From Gammaproteobacteria bacterium (GTDB lineage: Bacteria > Pseudomonadota > Gammaproteobacteria > Burkholderiales > Gallionellaceae), in the NCBI GenBank assembly GCA_018813765.1, contig JAHJBC010000006.1:248001-312000 (forward strand): a stretch of 64,000 nucleotides of DNA. The letters run 5' to 3'. The notes under the pieces are model-generated. The model searched no databases. It had not been told where the DNA came from and saw only the letters and a program-made list of their open reading frames with translations. Positions 9,000 to 17,567 of this stretch are shown here, in pieces (positions within the stretch are counted from its first letter, which is position 1; every line of letters begins with the position of its first letter). The position numbers and the translations under genes are program-made.

Positions 9000-9194
9000 A
9001 TGAAATGGACCGACGTGCGCGACATCGCGATCGCGCTGACCGAGAAACATCCCGATATAGACCCGAAGACCGTGCGCTTCGTCGATCTGCACAACTTCGT
9101 GGTCGACCTGCCGGACTTTGACGACGATCATCATCGCGGCGGCGAAAAGGTGCTGGAAGCGATTCAGGCGGCGTGGATAGAAGAAGCGGACTGA
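9000..9194 (+). CDS. iscX: Fe-S cluster assembly protein IscX
   Basis: 64 aa, acidic, matching IscX (YfhJ) in length and motifs: MKWTDVRDIAIALTEKHPD, then VDLHNFVVDLPDF and a C-terminal AIQAAWIEE. Known role: binds IscS and iron and modulates cysteine desulfurase activity, competing with frataxin. It is the last gene of the operon, separated from fdx by a strong palindromic repeat that could reduce its expression. Confidence 0.95.
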   Translation: MKWTDVRDIAIALTEKHPDIDPKTVRFVDLHNFVVDLPDFDDDHHRGGEKVLEAIQAAWIEEAD

Positions 9195-9249
9195 TGATTC
9201 CGGGTAATCCCGGGTAATGCTGCGGCGAGTTCGCGCGGCACTGAAACCA

Positions 9250-9346
9250 GCCCCCCTTTAGCAAAGGGGGGTGTGGGGGGATTTGAAAATGGTGAATTTT
9301 CACCGACTCTAAAATCCCCCTTCCGTCCCCCTTTTTCAAAGGGGGA
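9250..9346. repeat. CCCCCTTT/AAAGGGGG hairpin repeat
   Basis: Two hairpins (CCCCCTTTAGCAAAGGGGG at about 9252-9270 and TCCCCCTTTTTCAAAGGGGGA-like at about 9326-9346) with an outer GGGGGATTT/AAAATCCCCC pairing. The same family recurs at 16404-16494 and 17467-17489 in the Eps region. It may terminate isc transcription. Confidence 0.7.
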
Positions 9347-9364
9347 AACTGACGGAGTAGCGCC

Positions 9365-9877
9365 TTGAATAAACTGCTCACCCTTTGGAATACACTGTCC
9401 CCCCGCTGGCTGAACCTGGCGGGTGCGGTTGCGGTAGCCGGATTGTTTGGCTTCGGCCTGTATCTGCAATACGTGCTGCGCCTGGAACCGTGCCCGCTGT
9501 GCATGCTGCAGCGCGTGATCTTCATCGCCATCGGCGCGCTGTTCTTCATCGCCGCATTACACAATGCCGGCCGCTTCGGCAGCCGCATCTATGCCGTCCT
9601 GATTGCGGCGTTCGCGCTGGGTGGCGTGGCCGCTGCGGTGCGCCACATCTGGTTGCAACATCTGCCCAAGGACCAGGTTCCCGCCTGCGGTCCCGGGCTC
9701 GATTACATGCTGCAGAACTTTCCGCTGGCCGAGGTGTGGCAGGAACTGCTGCACGGCTCAGGCGAATGCGCGGAAAAGGGCTGGACCTTCCTTGCGCTCG
9801 GCATCCCCGAGTGGTCTCTCGTCTGGTATGTGCTGCTGGGCGTGTTTGCGGTGCTGGTCGGCTGGAAGAAAAACTGA
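9365..9877 (+). CDS. dsbB: Disulfide bond formation protein DsbB
   Basis: 170 aa, four predicted membrane segments. Redox pairs are present: C43-C46 in EPCPLCMLQR and C108/C135 in the second periplasmic loop, matching the E. coli arrangement. It reoxidises DsbA and passes electrons to quinone in the inner membrane. The start is TTG at 9365 with GGAG about nine bases upstream; no in-frame ATG is possible before the first catalytic pair. This oxidative folding activity would serve the cytochromes c nearby, an inference from context only. Confidence 0.95.
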   Translation: MNKLLTLWNTLSPRWLNLAGAVAVAGLFGFGLYLQYVLRLEPCPLCMLQRVIFIAIGALFFIAALHNAGRFGSRIYAVLIAAFALGGVAAAVRHIWLQHLPKDQVPACGPGLDYMLQNFPLAEVWQELLHGSGECAEKGWTFLALGIPEWSLVWYVLLGVFAVLVGWKKN

Positions 9878-9882
9878 ATCGG

Positions 9883-10266
9883 TCAGCTCAGCCATGACAT
9901 GACGCTGTGCGTCATCGCCACTCCCACGATGTACAGGAACACGACTTGCGCCGCCAGCCAGGCGGCGAGGCGGATGGGCTTCGTCCTGCCGCGCTTCAAA
10001 GCCACCGAGCCGATGACGATGTAGAGCAGCAGCGCGCCGATCTTGGCGGCCAGCCATGAATGTTCCAGCGGCGAGATGCCGAGCTGCCAGGCCAGTGTGA
10101 TCGCACTTATGAGCAGCATGCTATCCACCGAGTCGCGCGCCAGCCGGGTCCAGCGCGCCTGCACCAGCGGAGAATCGCGCAGCATCCACACCCCGCGCAC
10201 GCAGAACAGCGAGTAGCTGAGCGCTACGCTGGTGACGTGGATGGTTTTGAGCAGTTCGGCGTTCAA
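9883..10266 (-). CDS. SirB2-family membrane protein
   Basis: 127 aa, four hydrophobic segments. Begins MNAELLKTIHVTSVALSYSLFCVRGVWML, with conserved His and Arg of the SirB family (annotated historically as invasion-gene expression up-regulator); the true biochemical function is not established. Converges with dsbB (5-base gap) and follows the cytochrome b561 gene on the same strand, 46 bases downstream. Confidence 0.8.
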   Translation of the reverse strand: MNAELLKTIHVTSVALSYSLFCVRGVWMLRDSPLVQARWTRLARDSVDSMLLISAITLAWQLGISPLEHSWLAAKIGALLLYIVIGSVALKRGRTKPIRLAAWLAAQVVFLYIVGVAMTHSVMSWLS

Positions 10267-10312
10267 AGTGAAAAGGGCGGCGCTGAGGCCGCCCGTCGCG
10301 AAGCGTTGCGGC

Positions 10313-10831
10313 TCACTCGAAGCGCTTGATCATGATGCGGCGCAACAAGTTGTCCTTGACGACGAACTGGTGATACAGCGTGGCAACGACGTGGATCGCG
10401 ACCAGCAGCACCAGCACGCCGATGAACAGTTCGTGGAACTCCTTGGCGGCCACTTCATGGAAGTCCGGAACCAGGTCCGGGTCGTTGGTCTTGAACGCAT
10501 CGACCAGGCCGGAGGTCGCCACGGTAACGAAGCCGCTGATGGCGACGGCGATGAGGCTGAGGTTGAGCAGGACATGCGTCAGGGATGCGAGCTTGTTCAA
10601 GAGCGGGTTGGCGTTGGCGGGCGCGGGTTCGCCATCCATCTTGCGGAAGTAGATGCGCACCAGCACGAGCAGGAATACGAGGTTGCCGAGGATGAAGTGA
10701 TACGGATACATCGCCAGCTTCTGCGTGGTGTCCTGCATCTCTTCCACCTCATGACCGAGGAAGAAAGCGGCAACGACGAGCAGGAAGATCAGCCAGTGCA
10801 TGAAGGCGGTGCGTTTGCTGTATTGCTTCAT
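10313..10831 (-). CDS. Cytochrome b561-type membrane protein
   Basis: 172 aa from ATG 10831, chosen over the 10954 start of the ORF track because GAAAGG lies just upstream and the sequence then opens MKQYSKRTAFMHWLIF. Four hydrophobic segments with histidines placed for two b hemes (HW near residue 13, YHF near 45, HVLL near 90, HVVATLYHQF near 155). Family members (CybB type) oxidise quinol or transfer electrons in the inner membrane. Lies between a flavoprotein and sirB2-like gene on the same strand. Confidence 0.85.
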   Translation of the reverse strand: MKQYSKRTAFMHWLIFLLVVAAFFLGHEVEEMQDTTQKLAMYPYHFILGNLVFLLVLVRIYFRKMDGEPAPANANPLLNKLASLTHVLLNLSLIAVAISGFVTVATSGLVDAFKTNDPDLVPDFHEVAAKEFHELFIGVLVLLVAIHVVATLYHQFVVKDNLLRRIMIKRFE

Positions 10832-10907
10832 TTTTCTGTCCTTTCGGGGGATGAAAAGTTGACCTGCATTGTAGCTTATGGATGCCTGTTGCCAAGCCTG
10901 CACTGCA

Positions 10908-12233
10908 TCACAAACCCTGTGCCTGTCGGGGTTGTCGCAGCCACTCAAGCACACCTTTGCCGGCGGCCTGTCCGCTGGCGAAACAGGCGGAGAGCAGGTA
11001 GCCGCCGGTGGGTGCTTCCCAGTCCAGCATCTCGCCCGCGCAGAACACGCCGGGCATCTGCCGCAGCATCAGATGTTCATCCAGCGCCTCGAACGGGATG
11101 CCGCCCGCCGTGCTGATCGCTTCGGCGAGCGGGCGCGTTGCGACCAGTTGCAACGGCAGTGCCTTGATGGTGCGCGCCAGCAGCGCGGTGTCGTGCATCT
11201 GCTCCGCGCTCAGCACTTCGCGCAGCAATGCAGTCTTGATTCCTTTCAGTCCGAGGCGGCTTTGCAGGTGGCTGGAGAGCGAACGCGAACCGCGCGGATG
11301 CGATACTTCTTTTTGCACACGCTCTGTGCTCCAGTTCGGCAGCAGATCAAGTTGCAAGGTGGCGCTGCCGTTGCGTTCGATCTCGTCGCGCAGCACGGCG
11401 GAGAACGAGTAGATCAACCCGCCCTCGATGCCGTGTGCGCTGATGATGCACTCGCCCTGTTTGCGCGTGTCACCGTAGCAGGCCGCGACCGACTTGAGCG
11501 GTTCGCCGGCAAAGCGTTCGCGCAGGTGCGTGCTCCATGCGACTTCGAATCCGCAATTGCTGGGGCGCAGCGGCGCGATGGCGATGCCGCGCTGTTCCAG
11601 CAGCGATACCCATGCACCGTCCGAGCCGAGTTGCGGCCAGCTCGCGCCGCCCAGCGCGAGTACAGTTGCGTCAAATCTCATGGTTTTTACGTTTGCGCCC
11701 TCTCCCGCAGGCGGGAGAGGGTTGGGGTGAGGGGCTATGCCTGGAATTTCGAAACGTAGCGCACCTTGCTCGTCCCAGCCCAGCCAGCGATGATGCATAT
11801 GGAAATGCACGCCGCGCTCGCGCAGGCGGTGCAGCCAGGCGCGCAGCAGCGGCGCGGCCTTCATGTCCTTGGGAAAGACGCGATTGGAGGTGCCGACGAA
11901 TGTTTCGATGCCGAGGCCGTGTATCCATTCGCGCAGCGCTTCTGGGGGAAAGGCGCGCAGCAGCGGCTCCAGTTTTTCGCGTCGGGTGCCGTAGCGCGCG
12001 AGAAAGGCATCGAAAGGTTCGGCGTGGGTGATGTTCATGCCGCCCTTGCCCGCCATCAGGAACTTGCGCCCCGTGCTGGGCATTGCGTCGTACACATCCA
12101 CACGCACACCCGCGGTCGACAGCACTTCGGCGGCCATCAGCCCGGCCGGTCCGGCGCCGATGACGGCGACGCAGTTATCCGTCAAGCCGGTGTGCTGACT
12201 GGAATTACCTGAATTTTTCAAATCAATTTGCAT
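10908..12233 (-). CDS. BaiN/HI0933-family NAD(P)/FAD-dependent oxidoreductase
   Basis: 441 aa. The N-terminal FAD-binding Rossmann motif is VIGAGPAGLMAAEVL (residues about 24-38); GRKFLMAGKGGMNITH is the HI0933/YhiN family signature, and the C-terminus has GVFCAGEMLDWEAPTGGYLLSACFASG. Substrate unknown in Proteobacteria. Odd feature: between FEIPGI and TMRFDATVLALGG the protein contains PHPNPLPPAGEGA, encoded by a palindromic repeat (about 11697-11737) inserted in frame into the second FAD-domain region. This repeat family is intergenic elsewhere (732-829). Confidence 0.88.
   Translation of the reverse strand: MQIDLKNSGNSSQHTGLTDNCVAVIGAGPAGLMAAEVLSTAGVRVDVYDAMPSTGRKFLMAGKGGMNITHAEPFDAFLARYGTRREKLEPLLRAFPPEALREWIHGLGIETFVGTSNRVFPKDMKAAPLLRAWLHRLRERGVHFHMHHRWLGWDEQGALRFEIPGIAPHPNPLPPAGEGANVKTMRFDATVLALGGASWPQLGSDGAWVSLLEQRGIAIAPLRPSNCGFEVAWSTHLRERFAGEPLKSVAACYGDTRKQGECIISAHGIEGGLIYSFSAVLRDEIERNGSATLQLDLLPNWSTERVQKEVSHPRGSRSLSSHLQSRLGLKGIKTALLREVLSAEQMHDTALLARTIKALPLQLVATRPLAEAISTAGGIPFEALDEHLMLRQMPGVFCAGEMLDWEAPTGGYLLSACFASGQAAGKGVLEWLRQPRQAQGL
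11697..11737. repeat. Palindromic repeat inside the BaiN-like coding region
   Basis: CCCTCTCCCGCAGGCGGGAGAGGG hairpin followed by TTGGGGTGAGGGG. It encodes a proline-rich insertion (PHPNPLPPAGEG) on the coding strand without breaking the frame. Confidence 0.8.
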
Positions 12234-12410
12234 GGTATGGGTACTAGGGGCGCCATCATAAACCGTATGAATCGCTGTGCTACACTGGTTTCGTCATGGC
12301 GACACGCATTTTTTTCGGACGAGCGATTTTTTCATCCGGCGCATGGCTGGCAAGTCGGCAGCATCGATTGCCATAGGGAGTTATTCGAGAATAATAAAGG
12401 GAGATGGGAA

Positions 12411-13034
12411 ATGAAAAATGCCAACATCGCAGTTGGATTGTTGTCTGCCACTGTTTTTTGCCTGACGTTTTCCGCCGCAGCAACCGCAGCGGACGTGAAC
12501 AAACTGATTGAGCCATGCACCGCCTGCCACGGCAAGGATGGCAACACCACCGAGGCTGATGTGCCCAACATCGCCGGTTATTCTGTGGAGTATTTCGCCA
12601 GCGCATTCAAGAAATACAACAAACAGGAACGTCCCTGTGTCGAGACCGAAGTGCGCTCCGGCAGCGGCAAGGGCACCAAGACCGACATGTGCAAGAGCAT
12701 CAAGGATCTGAGCGAGGGCGACCTCAATCAGATCGCCGAGTATTTCGCCGGCAAAACTTTCGTGCGCACCGCCCAGACCACCGATCCCGCACTGGTGAAG
12801 AAGGGCAAGTCGATACACGAAAAGAAATGCGAGAACTGCCACAGCGAAGCCGGATCTTTCCCGAGCGATAACGCGGGTATGCTGGGGGGGCAGAAGATGT
12901 CCTATCTCAAGTCCCAGCTCAAGCTGTTCCGCGAAGGCAAGCGCCCGATGACCAAGAAGATGAAGCCCAAGCTGGAATCGCTCGATGACGCCGAGATCGA
13001 GGCGGTCGTGCATTACTACGGCAGCATCCAGTAA
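12411..13034 (+). CDS. Diheme cytochrome c (c4-like)
   Basis: 207 aa from ATG 12411 (GGGAGATGGGAA upstream), not the 12228 start of the ORF track. A Sec signal peptide (cleavage near TAAADV, about residue 27) precedes two cytochrome domains with heme-binding CTACH (36-40) and CENCH (140-144); Met candidates for axial ligands are near 93 and 180. Two extra cysteines (C76, C94) could form a disulfide. A periplasmic electron carrier. The NapC-type tetraheme gene follows 147 bases downstream. Confidence 0.9.
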   Translation: MKNANIAVGLLSATVFCLTFSAAATAADVNKLIEPCTACHGKDGNTTEADVPNIAGYSVEYFASAFKKYNKQERPCVETEVRSGSGKGTKTDMCKSIKDLSEGDLNQIAEYFAGKTFVRTAQTTDPALVKKGKSIHEKKCENCHSEAGSFPSDNAGMLGGQKMSYLKSQLKLFREGKRPMTKKMKPKLESLDDAEIEAVVHYYGSIQ

Positions 13035-13054
13035 GGCGATTCACGTTCCAGGTC

Positions 13055-13079
13055 ACCCGGGAAGATCATGTTCCCGGGT
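13055..13079 (+). terminator. Hairpin after the diheme cytochrome gene
   Basis: ACCCGGGAA (13055-13063) pairs perfectly with TTCCCGGGT (13071-13079) around a seven-base loop, 20 bases after the stop. The following TCGTCATT is only weakly T-rich, so termination may be partial. Confidence 0.5.
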
Positions 13080-13181
13080 TCGTCATTGAGGGGCCTGTCG
13101 CGTGCAGCAGCCAGCCGCGCAGGGGGAGTCAGGGGCGATCGCATGCCGGTCGTCCTGTTCCCGTTTCAGGGAAAACGATAA

Positions 13182-13772
13182 ATGAATATCAAACAGACAT
13201 TGTCCGGCTGGTGGAAGGTATTGCGCCGTCCTTCGGCACGCTATTCCATGCTCGCGTTGCTGGTGGTGGGTTTCTTCTCCGGCATCATCTTCTGGGGCGG
13301 CTTCAACACCGGTATGGAAGCCACCAACAAACTGGAGTTCTGCATCTCCTGCCACGAGATGCGCGACACCGTCTATCAGGAATACAAGCAGACCATCCAT
13401 TATTCCAACCGCACCGGCGTGCGCGCGATCTGCTCCGACTGCCACGTGCCCAAGGACTGGGTGCACAAGATGAAGCGCAAGATTCAGGCGAGCGGTGAAT
13501 TGTGGGGCAAGCTGGTCGGCACCATCGACACCAAGGAGAAATTCGAGGCCAAGCGACTGGAGCTGGCAAAGCACGAATGGGCGCGCATGAAAGCGGCCGA
13601 CTCGCGCGAGTGCCGCAACTGCCACAGCTTCGAGGGCATGGATACCGAAGTGCAAGACCCGAGCGCAAAGGCCAAACACGCGCAGGCGGCCAAGCCGGGA
13701 TCCGGCAAGACCTGTATCGATTGCCACAAGGGCATCGCGCACGAACTGCCGGAAGAGCCGGAAGAGGAATAA
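13182..13772 (+). CDS. NapC/NirT/CymA-family tetraheme cytochrome c
   Basis: 196 aa. One N-terminal membrane anchor (about 22-44) and four CXXCH sites: CISCH 54-58, CSDCH 84-88, CRNCH 144-148, CIDCH 178-182. This is the NapC/NirT quinol dehydrogenase layout, exchanging electrons between the quinone pool and periplasmic carriers. No reductase (nap, nrf, nir) genes are adjacent; only a diheme cytochrome c precedes it. In iron oxidisers a CymA-like protein has been proposed to bring electrons inward to quinone, but that role cannot be shown here. Confidence 0.93.
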   Translation: MNIKQTLSGWWKVLRRPSARYSMLALLVVGFFSGIIFWGGFNTGMEATNKLEFCISCHEMRDTVYQEYKQTIHYSNRTGVRAICSDCHVPKDWVHKMKRKIQASGELWGKLVGTIDTKEKFEAKRLELAKHEWARMKAADSRECRNCHSFEGMDTEVQDPSAKAKHAQAAKPGSGKTCIDCHKGIAHELPEEPEEE

Positions 13773-14094
13773 GCCGGAAAAAGCGCTGATGCTGATTAAT
13801 CCGTCATTCCGGCTTACGCCGGAACGACGAAACCCGCTTGTTAAAGCCTTCCTGTATGTAACTTTCTGTAGTTGCATCGAAATCAGCGGTTCCGATTCGA
13901 AGAATTCGTTCGAATACTCCCCCAATCACCTCCTGTACTTTAGTGCACCCGTACTTCAGTACGATGTATCTCTCCGTTGATGTAGCTATATTGCATCCGC
14001 TTGCATGTTCCCGCATTTTTGAAACTATGCCTTGTTGTTTTGGACTGGTTCGATGCGGGTTATCTTCAGATTGACCACCCGGAAAGGGATGAAT
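13773..14094. other. Non-coding gap of 322 bases with a repeat
   Basis: Contains a palindromic repeat near 13801-13829 (CATTCCGGCTTACGCCGGAA, related to the 63771-63869 element). The remainder is AT-richer and has no convincing ORF, RNA gene or promoter by eye; the upstream region of the PEP-CTERM gene lies at its right end, with GGAAAGGG as ribosome binding site at 14081-14088. Confidence 0.6.
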
Positions 14095-14715
14095 ATGAAA
14101 CGGATTCTGCTCGGCTTGTTTATTTTCACGTCGCTAGGTATGGCTAATACGGGAGCGCTTGCGGCCGGAACGCTCGTAATTGACAACCCTTCGGCGATTT
14201 CCTTTTCCTATTATGACGGGCAGCCGCAAACAGTTACTGGAACACTGAGCCAAGGATTCTGGGGTTCGATATTTGCAACCGGATCTGGAATATTCACCGC
14301 GACCTATCTGGGTAATGAGAGTGGCTATGTGGACAAGTTTTCTCTTGGCTTCGGAGATGGCAGGCTTTTGGAATCAAATGTAGTGGGGACGTCAATATCC
14401 ATGGGTATCGATGCTGGAACAGTGGATTTTAGCTTTTCAGATACCGAGGGATTGGGGCATAAATTCAGGAACGGAGATGCACAATTTGACGCTTTTGGTT
14501 TTGCCATCATGGCAGGTCAAACTAACCAGTATGGCTCATTCGACTATATTCTTGGTTTTAACGACCTCTATGCTGGCGATACGGATTACGACGACTTTGT
14601 GGTCGGCATCAATTTCGCGCCGGTTCCCGAGCCCCAGACATACGCAATGATACTCGCCGGATTGGGCTTGCTTGGCGTGAGCTTCCGCCGCCGCAAGAGT
14701 GGCATGTTCGATTGA
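14095..14715 (+). CDS. PEP-CTERM sorting-domain protein
   Basis: 206 aa from ATG 14095 (GGAAAGGG 6-7 bases upstream). An N-terminal signal peptide (MKRILLGLFIFTSLGMANTGALAA) leads into a beta-rich, Gly/Ser/Asp-rich secreted domain, ending with VPEPQTYAMILAGLGLLG and FRRRKS: PEP motif, hydrophobic segment and basic tail of the PEP-CTERM signal. It should be cut and anchored by an exosortase, one of which is encoded 3 kb downstream. Only one such substrate is seen in the window. The body is not recognised beyond being typical of PEP-CTERM matrix proteins. Confidence 0.93.
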   Translation: MKRILLGLFIFTSLGMANTGALAAGTLVIDNPSAISFSYYDGQPQTVTGTLSQGFWGSIFATGSGIFTATYLGNESGYVDKFSLGFGDGRLLESNVVGTSISMGIDAGTVDFSFSDTEGLGHKFRNGDAQFDAFGFAIMAGQTNQYGSFDYILGFNDLYAGDTDYDDFVVGINFAPVPEPQTYAMILAGLGLLGVSFRRRKSGMFD

Positions 14716-14738
14716 CCGGAGGAGAAGTGTGTTTTGCC

Positions 14739-14761
14739 AACCCCGCCCATGTGGCGGGGTT
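14739..14761 (+). terminator. Rho-independent terminator after the PEP-CTERM gene
   Basis: AACCCCGCC pairs with GGCGGGGTT around CATGT, 23 bases after the stop, followed by TCCATTT. It isolates the PEP-CTERM gene from the eps genes. Confidence 0.75.
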
Positions 14762-14991
14762 TCCATTTAATCAACGCTTGCGGCCGGGGTAAAGCAGGCT
14801 GTCCACAATGCAAACCGGATGCTTAGGCTAGGTTGAGTGAGGCAATTGTCATGTCAGTAGTATGGCTTATGGTAAAGTGCGCGTCGTTGCCGCTGTGGCT
14901 GAGTCGGTCTGAATGAAAACTTCATCAAAATTTTTCCAACTTTATGTCATCCTTGGAAAGATGGCTCATATCTCCCGGGAATCTGTAACGC

Positions 14992-16371
14992 ATGTCCGCT
15001 AGCGATATTCCTGTTGTGTCTTTTTTCAAGCGCGTGCTTGATCCTTTCATCACTTGGGGGGTGTTGATCGTTGTCACTCTGGCTTACGATCAAAAGTTCA
15101 CCGGATATTATCTGGTCCTGATGATCACCACCTTCTTTGTCTCATCATACGTCTATGAGCAAACGTCCATCTATCAAAGGTGGCGCAACGGCAACCTGCT
15201 GGAATACATCCGCGACACCTTGGTGGGCTGGGCTATCATCGTTGCCGTTCTGCTATTGCTGAATTACGCGGCTGATTTTACGCATCACTATTCGGAGCAG
15301 GTCATCCTGACCTGGTTCATCGCAACGCCGATCACTTTGCTCGTCAGCCATATCGCCGTGCGCCTGATCGCCGACAAGATGCGCGAGAAGGGCGGTGTGC
15401 GGTCTGCAGTGGTGGTCGGTGCCAATGAGACCAGCCTGAAACTGGTCAATCGCATCGCCGAATTCCCTTATCTGCTCATCGATATTCAAGGCTACTTCGA
15501 TGAACGCAACGATGACCGGGCGCTGAAGGGGTTGGGGCAGCGGTTGGGCAGGACTACGGAGGTCGCCAGTTACGCGCGCAAACACAATATCCAGATGATC
15601 TTTATCAGCCTGCCCATGTCGGCACAGCCCCGCATCCGCGAGATCATTGACGATCTGCACGACAGCACGGCTTCGGTCTATTTCCTGCCCGATGTCTACG
15701 TGTTCGACCTGATGCAGGCGCGCTTCAACAGTGTGGGCGGAATACCGGTGGTAGCAGCGTGCGAGTCGCCATTTTCCGGAGTCGACAGCGTTGTAAAGGA
15801 TGTCAGCGATTTCGTGCTTGCCTTGATCATTCTGATATTACTGATGCCAATCATGATCATCATTGCATTGGCAGTAGTGCTAACCTCGCCCGGGCCGGCG
15901 ATCTTCAAGCAACGGCGTTACGGGCTCAACGGCGAAGAGATTATCGTCTATAAATTCCGCTCCATGACCGTGAGCGAGGATGGGCATAAGGTGGTCCAGG
16001 CGCAGAAGAACGATGCACGGGTCACCAGGATAGGCGCGTTTCTACGCCGTACCTCGCTGGACGAGTTGCCGCAGTTCATCAACGTGCTGCAGGGAAGGAT
16101 GAGCATCGTCGGACCGCGCCCGCATGCGGTGGCCCACAACGAGTTGTATCGCAAACTCATCAAAGGTTACATGCTGCGCCACAAGGTGAAGCCGGGAATC
16201 ACCGGCTGGGCGCAGATAAACGGCATGCGCGGGGAAACAGAGGTGCTGGAGAAGATGCAGGGGCGCATCGATCACGATCTGTATTATCTGCAGAACTGGT
16301 CGTTATGGCTGGACCTGTGGATCATCATGCGCACGATATGGGTGGTGCTGCGCCGGGATAATGCTTACTGA
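14992..16371 (+). CDS. Undecaprenyl-phosphate glucose phosphotransferase (WcaJ/EpsB-type)
   Basis: 459 aa polyprenyl phosphoglycosyl transferase. Four N-terminal membrane segments, a CoA-binding-like Rossmann region (VVVGANETSLKLVNRI) and the C-terminal bacterial sugar transferase domain with KQRRYGLNGEEIIVYKFRSM, RRTSLDELPQFINVL and SIVGPRPHA, the catalytic DE pair included. It transfers glucose-1-phosphate (or a related sugar) from UDP-sugar to undecaprenyl phosphate, starting the repeat unit. First gene of the Eps core, upstream of epsD and the exosortase. Confidence 0.93.
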   Translation: MSASDIPVVSFFKRVLDPFITWGVLIVVTLAYDQKFTGYYLVLMITTFFVSSYVYEQTSIYQRWRNGNLLEYIRDTLVGWAIIVAVLLLLNYAADFTHHYSEQVILTWFIATPITLLVSHIAVRLIADKMREKGGVRSAVVVGANETSLKLVNRIAEFPYLLIDIQGYFDERNDDRALKGLGQRLGRTTEVASYARKHNIQMIFISLPMSAQPRIREIIDDLHDSTASVYFLPDVYVFDLMQARFNSVGGIPVVAACESPFSGVDSVVKDVSDFVLALIILILLMPIMIIIALAVVLTSPGPAIFKQRRYGLNGEEIIVYKFRSMTVSEDGHKVVQAQKNDARVTRIGAFLRRTSLDELPQFINVLQGRMSIVGPRPHAVAHNELYRKLIKGYMLRHKVKPGITGWAQINGMRGETEVLEKMQGRIDHDLYYLQNWSLWLDLWIIMRTIWVVLRRDNAY

Positions 16372-16403
16372 TGGTGTCACGGCGGACAGATTATTGAAAA
16401 AAC

Positions 16404-16494
16404 AGCCCCCTATAAAAAAGGGGGGGGGATTTGAGGCCGAATGATGTGCCTCGATCTTAATTCCCCCTCAGTCCCCCTTTAATAAAGGGGGAAG
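16404..16494. repeat. CCCCCTTT/AAAGGGGG repeat with G9 run
   Basis: Same family as 9250-9346: CCCCCTATAAAAAAGGGGGGGGG and CCCCCTTTAATAAAGGGGG hairpins with outer TTCCCCC pairing. Contains nine consecutive G at 16420-16428. Confidence 0.7.
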
Positions 16495-16576
16495 CATACG
16501 ATGTGTTGCTTCGGGCGGAATGATGGATGAGGACACTAGACTGTTGGATTATTGCAAACATTGAAGGGGAAATATC

Positions 16577-17455
16577 TTGAACGAGACTAATGGCGTGATT
16601 GAAATTGGATCGAAACTTTCTGCAACGATCAAGCGAGCACTGTGCATGGCGCTGCTGGCGGGCACTGTTCTCGGAGTGACCGCTTGCGGCAACAAGGAAA
16701 AGTCAGCCGGGCAGGCATTGGTCAGGGTGAACGGGGCCGAGATTACCGTGCTCCAGTTCAACGATGAACTCAAGCGTGCCGGCATCAGGCCGGAACAGAT
16801 GGAGGTTGCGTCCAAGCAATTGCTGGAGGCGCTGATCGACCGCCAATTGGTGCTGGCTGAGGCATACCGCAACGAGATGGATAGAACCGTCGATGTGGTC
16901 CAGGCGATCGAGCGCGCAAAGGCGCAAATAACTTCACAGGCATATTTGAAGAGCATAAGCAGCAATATCGCCAGGCCGTCCGCTGTTGAGGTTGACGACT
17001 ACTACCAGAAGCACCCCGAATACTTCTCCCAGCGCAAGCAATTCGACGTGCAGCAATTGGTGATCGCCACCAAGGATTTCAGCAGCGACCTCAGGTCGGT
17101 TGTGGATTCCGCCAAGTCCCTTGATGCCATCGCGGACTGGATGGACGCGCATGACATCCGCTATGTGCGCGGGCAGCTGACGCGCAGCGCTACAGACTTG
17201 CCGGAGCACATGGTGGCCAAGCTCAAGGAGATGAAGCAGGGGCAGCTATTCATCGTCAATGAGGGAGAGAGCAGCATGATCAATCTCATTGCGAACATCC
17301 GGGTTAGCCCGATCTCGAGCAAGGCAGCAGCGCCGCAGATCGAGCAATACCTGTTCAATGAAAAGGTAAAAGAAATGACCAATGCCGAGGTCAAGCACCT
17401 GCGCGCGGCGGCGAAGATCGAGTATCTCAATTCACCGGCGCCGGCGGCAAAATAA
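16577..17455 (+). CDS. epsD: EpsD-family peptidyl-prolyl cis-trans isomerase lipoprotein
   Basis: 292 aa from TTG 16577, supported by GAAGGGGA six bases upstream. Lipobox VTAC with Cys37 marks a lipoprotein. A SurA-N/PpiC-like organisation follows: N-terminal helical part (VRVNGAEITVLQFNDELKRAG, ALIDRQLVLAEA) and a C-terminal rotamase-like region (YYQKHPEYFSQRKQF). EpsD proteins occur specifically in exosortase-linked exopolysaccharide loci (methanolan type); the client is not established but is probably an export component. Confidence 0.88.
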   Translation: MNETNGVIEIGSKLSATIKRALCMALLAGTVLGVTACGNKEKSAGQALVRVNGAEITVLQFNDELKRAGIRPEQMEVASKQLLEALIDRQLVLAEAYRNEMDRTVDVVQAIERAKAQITSQAYLKSISSNIARPSAVEVDDYYQKHPEYFSQRKQFDVQQLVIATKDFSSDLRSVVDSAKSLDAIADWMDAHDIRYVRGQLTRSATDLPEHMVAKLKEMKQGQLFIVNEGESSMINLIANIRVSPISSKAAAPQIEQYLFNEKVKEMTNAEVKHLRAAAKIEYLNSPAPAAK

Positions 17456-17466
17456 GCGATGTAACA

Positions 17467-17489
17467 GTCCCCCTTTGATAAAGGGGGAC
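17467..17489. repeat. CCCCCTTT/AAAGGGGG hairpin
   Basis: Single perfect hairpin GTCCCCCTTT-GAT-AAAGGGGGAC between epsD and the exosortase gene, a half-size member of the family at 9250 and 16404. Confidence 0.75.
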
Positions 17490-17567
17490 GCTTATGATGC
17501 GTACTTCCTCGAGTGATGAATGGTTTGATAGCGGGACGCAGATGAAAATGCGGAACGGCATCAGTTA

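Noticed and set aside
13804-14016. Small ORFs in the gap before the PEP-CTERM gene
   Set aside because: They overlap a palindromic repeat, on both strands, and have no start signals.
9250-17489. CCCCCTTT/AAAGGGGG repeats as a CRISPR array
   Set aside because: The copies are far apart, palindromic and of differing length, without regular spacers.
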